Below, one piece after another: positions 49,570 through 62,493 of a stretch of 64,000 bases of DNA (position 1 is its first letter; every line of letters starts with the position of its first letter). Source of the stretch: Sycobia sp. Sy_11 (lineage: Eukaryota > Arthropoda > Insecta > Hymenoptera > Epichrysomallidae); NCBI GenBank assembly GCA_018907035.1, contig JACCIC010000094.1, forward strand, positions 1,547,001 through 1,611,000, in the 5' to 3' direction. The position numbers were made by a program, and so were the translations under genes. The notes beneath the pieces were generated by a model, which saw nothing but the letters and a program-made list of their open reading frames with translations, was not told the DNA's origin and made no database searches.

Positions 49570-50760
49570 CACGATTGTTCACCACTTCAGTCCTGTAAAA
49601 AAGTTTTTATAACAGTCTTCGGCCCTTGTAAGATCCTTTCGATGATCTGAAAATAACTCGGCGATGCTTTTTTTACAGTGTTAGCTGTGGCGAAACTGCT
49701 TTGCCGTGAATTTTTGGACATTCGAACAACTCGTACGCAGCTACACGAGCTGATCGAACAGTATACGAATTGTATATACACAGATTGCCTTGGGCTAGTA
49801 GTACTCGATATCTATGTGTATTTGGACGAATTGTCCGGGGAGTTCCGTGTTTGATCGGTAGAATACGATGGCCAGGTGTGACGGAACGATTTAGTTGGGG
49901 AGTTTCGCGAATAGTGTACAAGGTGGACACGTAATTTTCCGTAAAGGTCATCCTGATGGTACACCTGCATATCGAACACTACGACGCGTACACAAAACTC
50001 CCCGTAGATGATGTTCCAACGTATCCGACCTCGGGTACTATCTGTCGAATATGATGCCATGGTATGCGTAGATATCGAATAAAACAGTGCTGATACGAAA
50101 CTCCCCGTTCAAGACGTCCCAACAGATATAGATCGTATACGACCGTGCGAACGTGAAAATCCCCGTAGAAGTTATTCGAGTATAACTTCCCGTGTAAGTC
50201 GTTCAATTATACCTGCATATCGAGTTATATACAACTATAATTAATAACGAGTATTGCAACTATAATATTTATTATAAGTTATATTTGTTATAGTTATTAT
50301 ACTGGTATGCATAACAGTAATACACTGGTCGAATGATAATCTGCCTCGTGGAGATGGTCCGAGAACAACTAGGTATCGAATAGTGTTGGAATACAAGAAT
50401 CTTCCCCTGGAAGTTGTTCGATCGGTTCGAACGGTAAGAACGACTCGATTCTTGGAACATTCGAAAATGCCAACATATTCCGACCGTATACTTCCAGGCT
50501 GTAAACAAAACCTTTCATAGAAGTGGTCTCCGTAGATGTGTATAACACTTCCATACACAAATGCGAATGTGGTCGAACGGTTCGAAAACGTTCGCATGCA
50601 TACCACTCATCTATTATGCAGATTCATAATTCCATCCTTCTCGAGCGGCTCGAGTAGCTCGAGTATCTGTAGATCGAGTAGCTCGAACACGTTCGAGCAT
50701 CCAAAAGTCTCCAGTCCCAATTGACTCGATGAAGAGCGAAGCGTTGTTCTATAGCACCCG
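49570..50760 (-). repeat. GC-richer array of diverged ~60-bp units
   Basis: About 1.2 kb that is clearly richer in GC and CpG than both flanks. A header like AAACTCCCCGTAGAAG (on +) recurs at about 49998, 50099, 50158 and 50188, with weaker forms at 49935 and 50402. The words TCGAAC, GTTCGA and CTCGAG recur throughout; 50640-50700 is made of CTCGAGTAG-type words. On the minus strand several frames read as units of about 20 residues: YGEFCVRVVVFDMQVYHQDD, YGDFHVRTVVYDLYLLGRLE, NGEFRISTVLFDIYAYHGII. The frames are broken, so it is either a decayed repetitive gene or a minisatellite whose unit length is a multiple of three. Not recognised. Confidence 0.55.
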
Positions 50761-51443
50761 CTGAAATTTATGAAGGAAAAGAAATACCTGAATTTTAATA
50801 TAAATATCTGTACTTAATTAATGGAGTGATATAATAAATGCGAATATCCATCGAATGATTACTTACTGGTGCCAGTAGAAAGAAAAACTTTAATATTCTA
50901 TTATAATTAAGTAATTAGATTATCCAGTTGTCGGTCCTGATATTTACATATGTGGATATATCAAGCATGGTAAAGGAAGTAAGGAAGTTAGTGGCGGTAT
51001 GTGCCGTGCAAGCTTCATGCAAGGAGGGAAATTAACAGACGGAAGTCGGACTTTTCGATCGTGATAAAAGAAAAAACATTTTAATGTCAGAGTCTATAAA
51101 AGCTCCGTTTTTTTCTTTATATTATATATATAATGACATCAAAATACTATTTTCATTTACAAATTCATGTACTTTTCCTAACTTGTGCGACGCAAAAAAA
51201 TTTATTGATGCAAAAGCTAGAAGTTGACCATTATTGAAACCATTACATGATCAAGTTACTAAATTTATTTTTCATGAAGCGTAAATCTTCCTTCGTCGAA
51301 GTTACGCTAATCTTTCGCACGCGATTATTATCGGCTCTTATAAATTTTGATATTGATGGGAATGGAAAACTAACGCTCGGCATTCACGATATCGACTATT
51401 GAATCACAATCACGATCTTCTTTGCCGCTGATGGAGCTTGAGG

Positions 51444-51500
<57 letters not shown>

Positions 51501-53385
51501 AATATAATATAAATACTTCTTTACCTGTGTTTAATGAAAGTATCGCTGTATTTAATTTTATTGCATTGGCATTATGACGTATATATAGTTACCCTCAAAA
51601 TGTTTTCTTTACACGCGCACACGCAGAAACACGCGCGCACACACACCAGTAATCAAATATATTATTATTATTATTATATACACGAACAAAAGAATACGTA
51701 AACAAAAATCTTATGTACTCTAGATATTCACGTACATTTACAACACATATAAATAAGTTTTATCAGAAGAGGGCAAAATGTCTTTCACAACCTCTCAAAT
51801 CCAAATTCTTTATAATTCAGTATCTAAAATAAATTAGGTATAATATACATACGTAACCCAATAAATTTTCAGATTCTTGAAATTCTCTTTTTACATTTAA
51901 CAACACATTATAAATCAAATTATTACTAAGTTAGGCAAATTTTTGTAAGATGAGATGAAAATGATTACGAGAATAAACGCTAAAGAACGAGATGCAATGG
52001 AACTGCGGTCAAATTGCGTAAAAGCGATCCTTCAACGATTTGCGGATAGTTTAAATCGAGTATCACGAACCACGTGGGGATTGTTATCCAAACGAACAGA
52101 GACAGCGACGCTATTACAATAATATTATATGCTTAATTTTATTTTCAACAATAATAATTTTTTTATAGTAAGTAAAGTATTAACTATACATGCTACGCTA
52201 TAATCAGCATAGTTTAAACTGTCAATTCTAACCTTAGTGAAGCTTTAGCTTTATACGATCCTAAACAATTTGTACGTGAAGACACTATATTTTTCACTAT
52301 TACAATTATCTTTCACACCGTACAGTAATCTAAAGATAGTATAAGATTTTAATATTGTTTATGAATCAATTTTGGCTCGCGCTCCATAAGATACGATGTA
52401 AAATAACAATTTGAAAATTATTTTTTTCATCTTATTTTTTATGTTTATCCGACTCTTTACTTATATGTATTGACGTAATACGATATCCGAATACTTAACG
52501 CACATAAAATGTATTTTTTGTTAATGTTACTGTTAAAATTATTGAAAAATCGATGGCCTCGCCTTAATAGCAAACGAGATTAAACTGTTTATAATATGCA
52601 TTGATTAAAGATTAATGTGTCGGATATTTTTATTAGACAAGAATTACCTTATATTAAACCCTTTTTCCTAAACACTTTATTTTAATCATAAAGCAATTGC
52701 ATTATTGCATGAACGCTACTACTAACACATTTAAATAATAGTGAATTTCAGAAAAATAAAATTATATATCTGCTAATTACTCGAGTTGGGTCGAGGGTAT
52801 AGTGCTGTATTAATGAGGGATACCGACGGAGTCGAGCTTCAAATTATTTTAATTCAGATTAAACACATTGAGAAATATACAAAAATTTAAGAAAAAATAC
52901 ACCATACTGTGATTTAATTTGAGTTGTTTGATAAAGTCTAGTTTTCCGGGAATAAAAAGAATTTATAATATATGTTTTTCGTTACCTGCCCTAATACCGA
53001 TTAGATCAGTTAACTTCAAAGCTGAACCGTTAATATTCTAACATACGTATACTCCTTTGTTAATTTCATATTACTTGACACACATTGAACATTAGAATTC
53101 CCTTCGGATTCATTAAAATCTTACTCATATTACGAGAATAAGGATTAATATTCCATGCTTTAATACGCATTTAATCGCGTGGTAAAAATTATACTTTGAT
53201 TATACTTGGTTTTGGGCATCGCTATACAATTTCGAAAATACTTGAACTAAAACTGTCTAAAATTTGTACCCAGCAGAAGAAACAGTGAATTCAATGTTAT
53301 AAATAACCAGGAAGGAAAACGAGACATTCAGTCATCGTGGTGATCTCAAATCGACGATGCAACCGCAACGTTAGCTCGTGTGTTT
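50761..53385. other. AT-rich gene-free stretch
   Basis: Contains the TA tract at 51446-51496 and a CA/CG tract at 51610-51647. No gene recognised. Confidence 0.35.
51446..51496. repeat. (TA)n microsatellite, 51 bp
   Basis: Uninterrupted TA dinucleotides. Confidence 0.95.
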
Positions 53386-53422
53386 TGTGTGTGTGTGCGC
53401 GCGTGCGTGTGCGCGTGTGTGT
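53386..53422. repeat. (GT/GC)n alternating tract
   Basis: GTGTGTGTGCGCGCGTGCGTG-type alternation, next to a short GC-richer patch to about 53530. Confidence 0.9.
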
Positions 53423-56400
53423 CACGATTCGCAAGGATACCGCCGCACATCGGTGCAGACTGGCGGAGTAATGACACCGCGCCCATGACGTCATCCAATC
53501 AACGCGTTTATCGTCGACAGACAAATGATGTCATATTACGAATATATGTATACCAGGGACACACATCTTACTAATCTTACATATATATATACATACATAT
53601 ATAAACCTTAGATCATCTCACACAAATATTCCGCATAGCGCAGCTTCATATTGGCCGATATGCGGGAATAGAGTTCTTTTATTATTACATGCGCATATTT
53701 ATAGCATTTATAGCATCTTGTATATGACAGGCGTGGCATTCAAAAATAAAAAAGTTATGGTTTCGTGTCTCAGTTCGCGAGGATGACTCCGGTCCACAAA
53801 ACAGTGGTCTGCCAAAGAAACTATTCAAGATGTTCAATCATGGTCCATCTTAATAATTGAAAATGTAAATTATATTTTCTTATAAATTAATTTTTAAATA
53901 ATTAATATCTATAACATTGATTTTTTACGCATCTATGAATTATTGTTAAATTACTTCATCGTGATTGTAACATTGATGGTAAATGCGACTTTCATCGTTT
54001 CGAAGTCGAAAAAAAGCACCTAACCAAAATAAAAACATTGGCGATCCAAAACAGAATATGCACGAATTATTTCTCAGTATACATCGGAGATTTTATATAA
54101 TCTCTTCTCTTCATGAGAATCAACATATTATATGAGGAAAATTACAGGTTGGTTGGAGAGCATTGAGTTTAAAATTGAATTTCGGTATCGATAAATTTTA
54201 TATGGAATCATATCTCTGGTTTTCTATACATTCCAGTGCAGCTATGTTTGATTTTATCAAAGTTACTATAGTTCCGACCATTAACATCATTAAATGTATT
54301 TCTGGTGCGAAATTTATGACAAACGATCTACAAGATATAATTTATGCTACTTTCACATAGAGTTTTTAATAAAAATCCGTGCATCGTACTCTTTTCACAA
54401 GTTATTTGCAAGCAATTCCTTTCATAATCAAAAATAAATAAGTAAATAAACAATAAAAATAATAAACGTAAAAAAATTTCACAGAAAAGTAGCTCTCGGC
54501 CAAGTCCAATACTATTATAAGAAAACCAATACATTTATAAGAAATGGGAATCCAATAGAGTTCAACGTACATTTTCATACACATATCATCCATATACAAA
54601 TCGGCATGTGCTTCGAAGTACACACGTAGAAATCGTATTCTACAGAGCAAAGGACTTCTCGACATGCCGATCAGCAAGCATTTCTGATGAATCCCAGGCT
54701 TCTACATTCGCTGTTTTCGTAGGAATTCGAGCAGAGATAGTTTTTGGGAAATATATAACGTCCACCGTATGTACGAGGATGCTACGTAATGAAAATTAAA
54801 ATGGCCGGAATGAATATTATACAGGGAATATAGTATTCAACTGGAGAGAAGTGATATTTTAATTGAAAAATAGGTGTTTATACTTTAAATATTTATTAAA
54901 ATGTTCTACTACATTTTACAATGTCAAAGCATATTAAATAAAAGAATAAATGTTATATAGTAGTTGGCATTACAGTTTCATTAAAGATATAATGTAATAA
55001 AAAGAAGAAATTGAATAAAAATAATTAAATTGATATCGAGAGAGAGAGGGGGGGGGCGAGAATGAATGGGCGCATACGAATGATTTTAGACAGGAACGTG
55101 TAAAATCTTAAGCAGTGATTCGCAACCGCGTGTATATACGTGATTAATCTAATAACTACATAAAAGTATAGCTTTTTTGAGAGTGAGATCATATGGGTAA
55201 CGTGGAGAGTGACCTCATCCATTACAAGCACAGTTCTACATTATTTATTATTGAGTTCGAGATACGGCTTTTTTCAACTACTTTGTAATACACTAGATTG
55301 TCGCGCACGTATTATATAGTCTCGATTTTATCACGAATTTTTAAATTGCAATAATCATTGACGTTCGTTTGACTTAATGCAGGGAATTTATATCTTAACT
55401 TGCAACGAATTTACTCGCTGGTAATTGTGTTTTTTATTTATCGGCGTCGCTTTCAAGCCGATTTCGAAATAAAATTCGGGGGCAAGATTATTCACATATA
55501 CCATACATTACAGAGGTACAATGTTATCCTATATGTATCTTGGAATCTGTACAAGTTATATAACGTACGATTGAACTCATAATTAAGGAATGCTGCGCTA
55601 ATTAAGGCAAGCTTGCAAAGCTGAGAATATATGCGCGCGCCTATCTCGGCGTCTACTTTTTCAAAAATTCAGAAATTATTCTTAAGTAAAGATACTACGA
55701 TTTCTATGTAGTGTGTAATCTATGGGTAAAAGCAAGATACGAAGAACATGATAAGATTGGCGATTATTTTTTTGCTTAGCATACAAATTCAATTCAGGAT
55801 TCTATCCGTGTGTTTTATGCGCCCAATGAAATCCACAATTTTTTCTGAACTTCAATAAAAACATTAATACCTTAAAGTTTTGCAGTATGCTTAAGTTGAA
55901 CTTGATATTTTTTAATACACTTCAGAGTTCATCCACTCCAAATTTTGATGAAAATTTGTGCACTGGGGCTTTTGATGTCGTTGTTCTTCAAAATTTATGT
56001 ATTTAGTGAATATTTCAGAATTGAAAAAAAATATTCCAACAAGATAGTGTATATTATGATCAAAATACATTACCTTTTTTCCTCTATGTATATTTTCTCT
56101 GCAAATATAGACAGTTTTTCTAATACAAAACGTATAGAAGTACGTGTTAAAGAGTTTCTCATCATTAACCATAAATTGCATTTTTTAAATATAAAAATGA
56201 AAAGCGAGAAAACATTCTGTTTTATAAAATTTTCTTGAATCTAACGTATTAAACAATTCAGATTCATATGTTATTCCACTTTTATTCTTTAAAGATAATC
56301 ACATTATTACCCGTGTATTGTTTAGAAATATTCAAGTATTGTATTAATAACTGCTATTTTCTCCATTGTGCCTCCACGAAAATTCAGGATCCGCATATTG

Positions 56401-57136
56401 GTAAATAATGACGTACGTATATATACGAAAAAGTGTCAAATTTTGAACATTCATAATAATTATTTTTCTATTTTTTTTTTGTTTTTTGATTGTTTATACC
56501 GACTAAATAGACCTTTTGCGATACGTATCGATATTTACCGAGCTTAATTTCTGCCACTGAAAAATCCGGGGGGGGGCAGGCACTGTTCGGCGGAGGGCCT
56601 CCGAAAAATTCGATCGACGAGAATCGAATGAGGAACCAACGAGCAGCCTCGAACCGGCAAGAAGAGAGTCTGAACGAGTCGACGTTAGTAAACAACGCGA
56701 TGCCCTTACCGCTTGAGTCACAACGACTGTGCTCTAATATGGCGAACGTTTAATACGAATGAATTCCGTGAGGATTCTATGAAAAGAATACTTGGATGAT
56801 TGATCAAGCCCTTACGAGAATATTTAAAATATATTTTTGCGTGTAAAGTGATACATAAGAAAAGGCAAATTGGATTAAATACAAAGAAATTTCAGTGTAC
56901 TATATATATAATATATTTGAGTATTATAAATTTAATGCACAGGTTTATTTGTACTTGCAATTACGCATTTTTTTATCTAATACGAATACTTTTATACCGG
57001 CGAAAGCTATAGCTGACAACATCATCATTTAAGGCTCTATTACTATAATCAAGGCTTAATTTCAATTTGAATGTAATGAGCTCGTATGCACACTTTGATA
57101 TTATAATTTAAATTCAGGATATTCATCAGTTGCGTC
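53423..57136. other. AT-rich DNA, no gene recognised
   Basis: GC-richer patches at 53430-53520 and 56560-56730 have short open frames without recognisable domains. A GA run followed by a G run lies at 55038-55056. The patch at 54600-54900 has a 63-codon open frame and a tail similar to 49.5 kb. Confidence 0.3.
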
Positions 57137-57197
<61 letters not shown>

Positions 57198-57198
57198 T
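57137..57198. repeat. A-run followed by (TA)n
   Basis: A run of 17 A (57137-57153) is followed directly by TA dinucleotides to 57198 with one G. Confidence 0.9.
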
Positions 57199-58315
57199 CA
57201 GAACGTTTAAAATTCCACTCTGGCTCGATTGCATGCATACACCGCGCGCTCGCAGCATTATAAGAAGTGGTCACCTTGTGCCAATTCAACATTTTATATA
57301 CAGGGTAAATTTTCATTTTTACGTGTTTTTGTCGAAAAAAAAATATTCGCCATTATCGATAATAAGGCCCGTAATATGTTTCGTCGTTTTTCCGAATTCT
57401 ACGAGTCTTATATGCAGTGTATAAATGAAGGATCAGTACATTCGTTTGCATAGAGTGCAGAATAACGCGGAAGTATGTCTTATTCAAAAATATAATATAA
57501 AAATAAAATAGTAAGATAATATTGCGTGCCTCACTGATAAGATGCTAAATAAGTTGTATTTTTTTGGGAAGAAGATTTAAATGAGAAAAATTATTTCTCT
57601 TGTAAATGTTGCATTTATTTTGATGGATGATTATTAGGAAAAATCATTTCGATAAGGTAAAATAATTATATCTATATACCTATGTAGTCGACCTATACGT
57701 TTTTTTTCTTTCATAAAAAAGTTTTTTTCTTTCATAAAAGTTAGACTAATAAATATATTATAGTTTTTCATTATTTTATAAAATAATTATTTTCATAAAT
57801 TCGAAGAACTTTCTAATAAAGCGCGTATAGCACGCATATATATTGCATTATACATTAGAGAATATTATTTGCTCAATAACTTTCATAAGCTAACTCTACA
57901 AATACTTTAAAGCACTGTTCAGATAATTAATAATAATGTAAATAAGCCTTTTAAAGCTAAAACTAAGTAGATCTTCTTTCAAAAGTTTTGTTATTAAATA
58001 AAATAATGAATCCATATGTTAAAAAATAAATAAATAATCTGTCAAATGAACTTAAAGAATTATAACAAAATGGAATGAAGTGCACAACGTTAACGAAAGT
58101 ATGAAATATAAAATTATTCATAGCCTTTTGTTTATGCAACCAAAATGTCGTCAATCGACCGAGCGTGCCGTCGCGTCGGCTCGATCCCTTCTAAAGGCAG
58201 CTTGCACATCATCCGTATGCGCAATTGACGAAGGATCCATATACAGCAAGCCTATAAAATTTTTCTTAAAGTCGGCTTTATAATATCGAAAGATTTGCAG
58301 TTTATATTTTATATA
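57199..58315. other. AT-rich gene-free stretch
   Basis: A 19-20-bp unit (GTTTTTTTCTTTCATAAAA) is duplicated in tandem at about 57699-57739. Nothing else recognised. Confidence 0.35.
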
Positions 58316-58640
58316 CTTTAAGTATCAGAGCGAAATTAAAATTTTATTCATGTCGACTGTTATAAACTAAACCAACAAATGTCTGTCCATGACGAGTCCC
58401 TCGTGAGGAGCCGAAGCTGCTCTGCGAAACGTTGGACGAAGCAGATAAATATAGATACGGTAAATTTGATGGCGAGAGCAGTTTGAGTATCCCTTGCTAA
58501 CAATATTGTATTTATTATTTTTATACTTATTATTTTTTCATTGTAGTTTTTGTCTCAGATTCTACGGGGTTAATTATGAACATGAACAGTTCGAATGTCA
58601 TTATAATTATCATTATATTATTTTATAAAGCCACTGTAAG
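58316..58640 (-). repeat. Repeat C, third member of the hairpin family, not folded back
   Basis: Read on the minus strand from 58640: CTTACAGTGGCTTTATAAAA, then AATGACATTCGAACTG (A has AATGACAGTCAAATTG), then CCCGTAGAATCTGAGACAAA. These match the outer end, the arm base and the loop core of repeats A and B in the same order, but I see no inverted second arm. The sequence at 58340-58380 (GTCGACTGTTATAAAC, CTAAACCAACAAA) also resembles the flank of repeat A. A hammerhead-like motif lies between these two parts. Confidence 0.6.
58381..58446 (+). ncRNA. Degenerate hammerhead-ribozyme-like motif
   Basis: GTCC (58385-58388) can pair with GGAC (58433-58436), enclosing TGACGAG (58390-58396) and CGAAACGTT. 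These are the order and spacing of a type I hammerhead: stem I, CUGANGA box, stem II, GAAA, short stem III, cleavage triplet GUU, stem I. CCTC/GAGG at 58400-58409 forms a hairpin in the stem II region. Against it: the first base of the CUGANGA box is A, not C, and stem II is poorly paired near the core. If real, it is probably inactive in this copy. Hammerheads with the GAAACGTTGG ending are known from Penelope-like elements and related repeats. Confidence 0.3.
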
Positions 58641-61600
58641 AACGTTAAAACTATTTGCGGAATAAGAAAGAAAAAGGATAACATACAGTGACAGATTTGG
58701 AAATAACTGTAAAATTGTATATTATAACACAAGAATTTTTGATACATAATAAACCAGCGCACATGGCCCGAAGTGATATCAGCTATAATGAAATATTATT
58801 ACAATATAATAATAGTACATAGATAATATGTATTGACAATCTTGATCTTGTATAATGTTTAACGGAAACGCGAATTTAATACTGTAGGTTGACACTAGGC
58901 ATATTTTTTATCTTTTTCGTTTGGCGGATACGAATCTTTCGAGGACACATCGAGGACTTGTAAAGGAGCCTTTATAAGTGTCATTGTGCAACATCCTTAA
59001 TGTTTATACGTTTTTCTCTCACACCCTATAATCTATTTAAATATAAAAAGGAAAAACAAGGTAAAAAGAAAGGAGAGGAGAAAATACAAAGAGAGAGAGA
59101 GAGAGAGAGTATCCGATGAGAAACTCCGTCCCATAATACGTATTATAATATAATATTAATAGCTATACGATGTCGTTTACAATGTCTTCTGTAATGGACC
59201 TCATCTAACTAAGTGTATGCTTCGAGTTTGATTTTTCCCCTCCTTCCTCTCCCCGTCCGGTAAAGAAGAATATACATTGTCCCGTTACGTTTTCACTTTG
59301 TTAACAAAGGTATTCTATCACTGTAATAATCGATGAAAATTTGTATATTTACGTTTTTTTATGAAATTCTAATTACGAATATCGGGGTAGCTTTTTGCGG
59401 AAATAGAATTTTAATGGAAATAAGCTTTAAAAAATTTTGTTTTCCGTTTCTGTTGCCGAATTCTCTGTAGATTTATTTGTGCAATTTATCCTGGATGAAC
59501 ACTACTTGTATAAATAAATGCATTGAACAGAAAAGACGTTTTGTAATCGTCAAATATTTTTTGAAATTTTCACATTTTTTTCTCTTTTTCCAAATAAGCT
59601 CGAACAAACCTCATCTTTATGGTTTTCAACGTGAAAATTTAATTTTTGCTAAAAATCATCACATTATTCGTAACCCCCCCCCCTCTCAAACATCAATAAA
59701 TATATTTTTTTAGAAATCGAGGGTGAGTGCTTTCAGATTTTTTATTGTTTTGTAGAATCATTTATTGAAAAGACGAATTATGCACATCGTCGGAGTTGTC
59801 TAAATAAATTGTTGATGTGTTCGAATAATATTACTGCTCAGTTCAATAAAAGAGTAGTCGAGAAAAGGGAAGCTTTGCTTTAAGTTTCATAAGAAGTTAT
59901 ATAGCTAGAAAAAATTTTAAAACTGAAGCGAAGCTCAAAGTTACATTATAAATTTATTTCGATTCGTAACTATAAACTAAATCACCCCAAGTGTAACTCA
60001 TTCAATTCAATAAATCTTCATATACAAGTAAAACATTCAATATTATTAGACATGCACTTGCTTTTAATTGGAGATACTGTAAATTAGTATTATCGATAAT
60101 TATTACACCTTCGTGATATAGTAAGAGATAATTATAGTTATAATTGAACGTCCAAAAAGTTCTCCTAAAAAATTACTAATTTCATAAAGATTTAGATCGA
60201 AGCCAAAGAATTTTTCAATTGCCCCGAAAACTGAACCAAAACCACTAAAGAACTGTCGTACTTGTAAGTCATTAAGAACCGCGATGGTGCATTTGATTGG
60301 AAGTTAAAAAACAATGATATTTGTGGCAGTTGATTTGAAATAATTTGCTGACGGAATTAAAAACAATTTTCGCTATACGTGTAAAAATGCAATAAGTCCA
60401 GCGAAAGTGACACAAAATTATAAATAGATAAGGCGGGATACCCTGTATTAATATTAAATTGGATGATTATTAGCAATGCAATGACACCCTTTTTCGTACG
60501 AATATTTTTATAGCTCGTATTGTTATATCCATTCTTGTGAAAGCGAACGTTCGTCCCATTACTTAAAAACAATAATGGATTTGCATAGATCCATAATCTG
60601 TTGCGTGATGACAGATTTATCTTCACTGGCTACGATTACCATTTCTTCATAAGATGGTAAGTAGCACGCAATAAAATTATTGTGCATATAGGAAGATATG
60701 CTTTTATTATCTAAGCAAAAAATATAAATAATTTGCCAAAAAATATAAATTGTTAATGCTTTGTTTTTAAGTGTAATAATTTGTAGAGACAGGAATCTAT
60801 ATATAATCATTTTGGATACACGAAATGTATGTATATATATAAAGAATATAGCTCTAATAAAAAGAAAAAATGCATACGATAATTAAAATAAATTTCTGAC
60901 AGTATTGATGTTGACAAATAAAATTTCGAAGTTAATAGAAGAATTAGCTAAAGTAAATTGATTTATTAAGATTAAAATGACATATGATCGTATTACTATT
61001 GTAAAATCTTAAATATAAAGTCATTTTGCACTTTATATCTACTATTAGGAACCTCAAACGGGTAAGATTATTGGCATTGGTTATTACACATATGCCGAAA
61101 TTTGAGAACAAACTATTTGATCATTTGATTGATTTTATCAATTACATTCTGAAAAAAATCGAAGATTATGTTCATAATTGAGCTGTAAGTTGATTATTTT
61201 CTACAAATATTTTAGTAGTCAAATCAAAGAGACTTATTTTTTCAAGTTTCTTGAAGAGATAATAAGTATTTATAAGAGCAAAGATAGTCGATATATCATT
61301 GATTCATATTTATAACCAAGTTCATAACTATCATCATTATATATTAGTTTATAACAGATTACGATCCACCCACCAATTCTCAATAAGATTATCGTTGAAA
61401 ATACTAATTTCCATTTATTGTCTATTTTTAAGAATGGTTATACGAGAGTTACTTTTTGTTTGATTATGCAATTTTCGTAAAATTACGAATGTTGAGCCTT
61501 TTTATAGATTATTAACGAATAAGCTAAGTAAATAAATAATTAATAAGAAGACTTCCCATTTTTAATGCATCTAATAATTTGGATACCCATGCGCCTTACG

Positions 61601-61904
61601 ACTGAGTTGTTTTGTCTTCCGCTGTAATGCAATAATAAAAACAAAACAAACAAAAAACAAAAAATAAATAAACAAAAAAGCAGTTCAACATTCATATATT
61701 GTTTCAAAAATAAGTATACGATAACGCGTTTCTCTACGTAATTCTCTACTTTGTTAATAAGTGTAAAAAAAGCGACTCCCACGACGAGCATCGTCAAAAA
61801 AACGCAGCGGCATCCGCAAAGCTCGAAAACGTAAACATAAAATCTGCTAAAATAGCGTAGACAGTATATAAATATATGTAAGAAGCAAGGGGGAGCTGGG
61901 ATCA
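58641..61904. other. AT-rich gene-free stretch
   Basis: A GA microsatellite lies at 59091-59109. The minus strand at about 60106-60304 is open for about 65 codons without an ATG and has protein-like composition (for example LNDLQVRQFFSGFGSVFGAI). I cannot assign it. No other gene signal. Confidence 0.3.
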
Positions 61905-61996
61905 ACACACACACACACACATACATGCACACACACACATGCACACACACACACAGACAACACACACACACACACACACCACAACCACAACCCACC

Positions 61997-62028
<32 letters not shown>
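61905..62028. repeat. (CA)n then (GA)n compound microsatellite
   Basis: CA dinucleotides with small interruptions (61905-61981) are followed by GA (61997-62028). It gives rise to long one- or two-residue open frames on both strands at 61540-62252, which are not genes. Confidence 0.9.
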
Positions 62029-62029
<1 letters not shown>

Positions 62030-62034
62030 TAAAC

Positions 62035-62493
62035 CACACATGGACGAACGCACTAACGCATGCACGCACGCGCGACTCGCCGGATGATATAGAGGCGGAC
62101 GAGAGAAGAAAGGCGGGAAAGACGCGCGGAGGGAACGCGGGCAACAACGCAACGCGCGAGCCCGGTGACGCGCGAGGCGAGCGCGGGAGAGAGCCGTCGC
62201 GAGGAAACGTCATCATCATCATCACCATCGCTCGTCGGCACATCGCGGACACACGTATGTATTATTACACGCCATACAGAGGGAGAAAGAGGTGCGCCGG
62301 CGCGGAGGGGGGGGCGGTGGGACGGCCAGGGGATTGCATCGCGCCGAGCGCGAAAAAGAGAGGAAAAGAGACTCGTCGCGCGCGACGATCGGCATCAGTC
62401 GTTCTCCAGCCAACCGTCGAGCAAAGTCGAGCAGTGGTGTGTTGACAGAAGCCGTTGTTATTCGATACTTACGTATACGTGCAAATATACAAC
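62035..62493 (+). promoter_or_regulatory. Strong CpG island, probable promoter and first exon
   Basis: The most GC- and CpG-rich block of the window (CGCGCG, GGGGCGG and CGGCGCGGAGG words), open in several frames because stops are rare. It ends with a transition to ordinary composition and ATACAAC|GTAAGT at 62493/62494, an excellent splice donor. The simplest reading is a promoter with a non-coding 5' exon of a gene transcribed to the right, beyond the window. I see no downstream exon before 64000. The promoter role is inference. Confidence 0.4.

Noticed and set aside
61540..62445. Long open frames on both strands, up to 168 codons
   Set aside because: They are translations of the CA/GA microsatellite and of the CpG island where stop codons are rare; no domain is visible.
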